In this document: one piece after another, positions 6,046 to 6,064 of the stretch | How positions within the stretch are numbered: position 1 is the stretch's first letter | How the letters are laid out: the number at the start of each line of letters is the position of its first letter | Source of the DNA: Competibacteraceae bacterium UBA3908 | GTDB taxonomy: Bacteria > Pseudomonadota > Gammaproteobacteria > Competibacterales > Competibacteraceae | Assembly (NCBI GenBank): GCA_002391525.1 | Contig: DGFE01000238.1 | Span: 1-6,064 of the forward strand | Direction of reading: 5' to 3' | Length of the DNA stretch: 6,064 nucleotides | Program-made: the position numbers and the translations under genes | Notes under the pieces: model-generated | Told to the model about the DNA's origin: nothing | What the model saw: only the letters and a program-made list of their open reading frames with translations | The model's database searches: none

Positions 6046-6064
6046 CTGTCTCTTATACACATCT
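6046..6064. other. Nextera/Tn5 mosaic-end adapter sequence (library artefact)
   Basis: The last 19 bases, CTGTCTCTTATACACATCT, are the exact reverse complement of the Tn5 transposase mosaic end AGATGTGTATAAGAGACAG used in Nextera libraries. They sit flush with the window's end, as expected from untrimmed adapter at a contig tip. They interrupt pta within a conserved block. Peptides read off this end on the minus strand begin MCIRDR and MYKRQ, well-known signs of this adapter in assembled data. It is not a biological transposon. Confidence 0.97.

Noticed and set aside
6046..6064. A true Tn5 or other transposon end
   Set aside because: Only the engineered 19-bp mosaic end is present, flush with the contig tip, with no transposon sequence beyond it; library adapter explains it fully.
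1..6064. CRISPR array, defence island, phage or insertion-sequence content
   Set aside because: No spaced direct repeats, terminal inverted repeats, transposase, integrase or tRNA attachment site was seen. All four genes belong to well-known metabolic or housekeeping families.

Overview
The window is ordinary, high-GC chromosomal sequence, most likely from a gammaproteobacterium. That placement is an inference: the phosphate acetyltransferase reads almost line for line like the E. coli long-type enzyme, and the compact RNB nuclease is a type I associate with gammaproteobacteria and cyanobacteria. It holds four protein genes, two of them cut by the window edges. I see no RNA gene, CRISPR array, insertion sequence or phage gene. 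The last 19 bases are not genomic. They are the Tn5/Nextera mosaic end left by library preparation, so real sequence stops at about 6045 and the window's right edge is probably a contig end.

Layout. At the left, on the minus strand (404 down to 1), is the first 134 codons of the propionyl-CoA carboxylase beta subunit gene (pccB), which runs off the window. A 423-bp divergent intergenic region (405-827) follows. Its pccB-proximal half is GC-rich and strongly C-over-G skewed on the pccB strand. Its other half is AT-rich, with a near-perfect 20-bp palindrome just upstream of a TATAAT box. On the plus strand, 828-2642 encodes a complete 604-residue RNase II/R-family (RNB) exoribonuclease. Only 47 bp, holding a GC-rich hairpin, separates its stop from the stop of the convergent next gene. 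That gene, 5044 down to 2690 on the minus strand, encodes an exported 784-residue glycoside hydrolase family 3 enzyme with a signal peptide. Sixty-nine bases upstream of it, on the same strand, ends phosphate acetyltransferase (pta, 6045 down to 5114), whose N-terminal part lies beyond the contig end.

How they fit together. pccB (propionyl-CoA to methylmalonyl-CoA) and pta (acetyl-CoA to acetyl phosphate) both belong to central acyl-CoA metabolism. The GH3 enzyme releases sugars outside the cytoplasm and may be co-transcribed with pta. The RNB nuclease is a housekeeping RNA-decay enzyme on its own transcript. I found no convincing previously undescribed system. The points most worth checking are the adapter read-through, the GH3 active-site substitution and calcium-type loop, the palindrome in the divergent promoter region, and the C-rich pccB leader.
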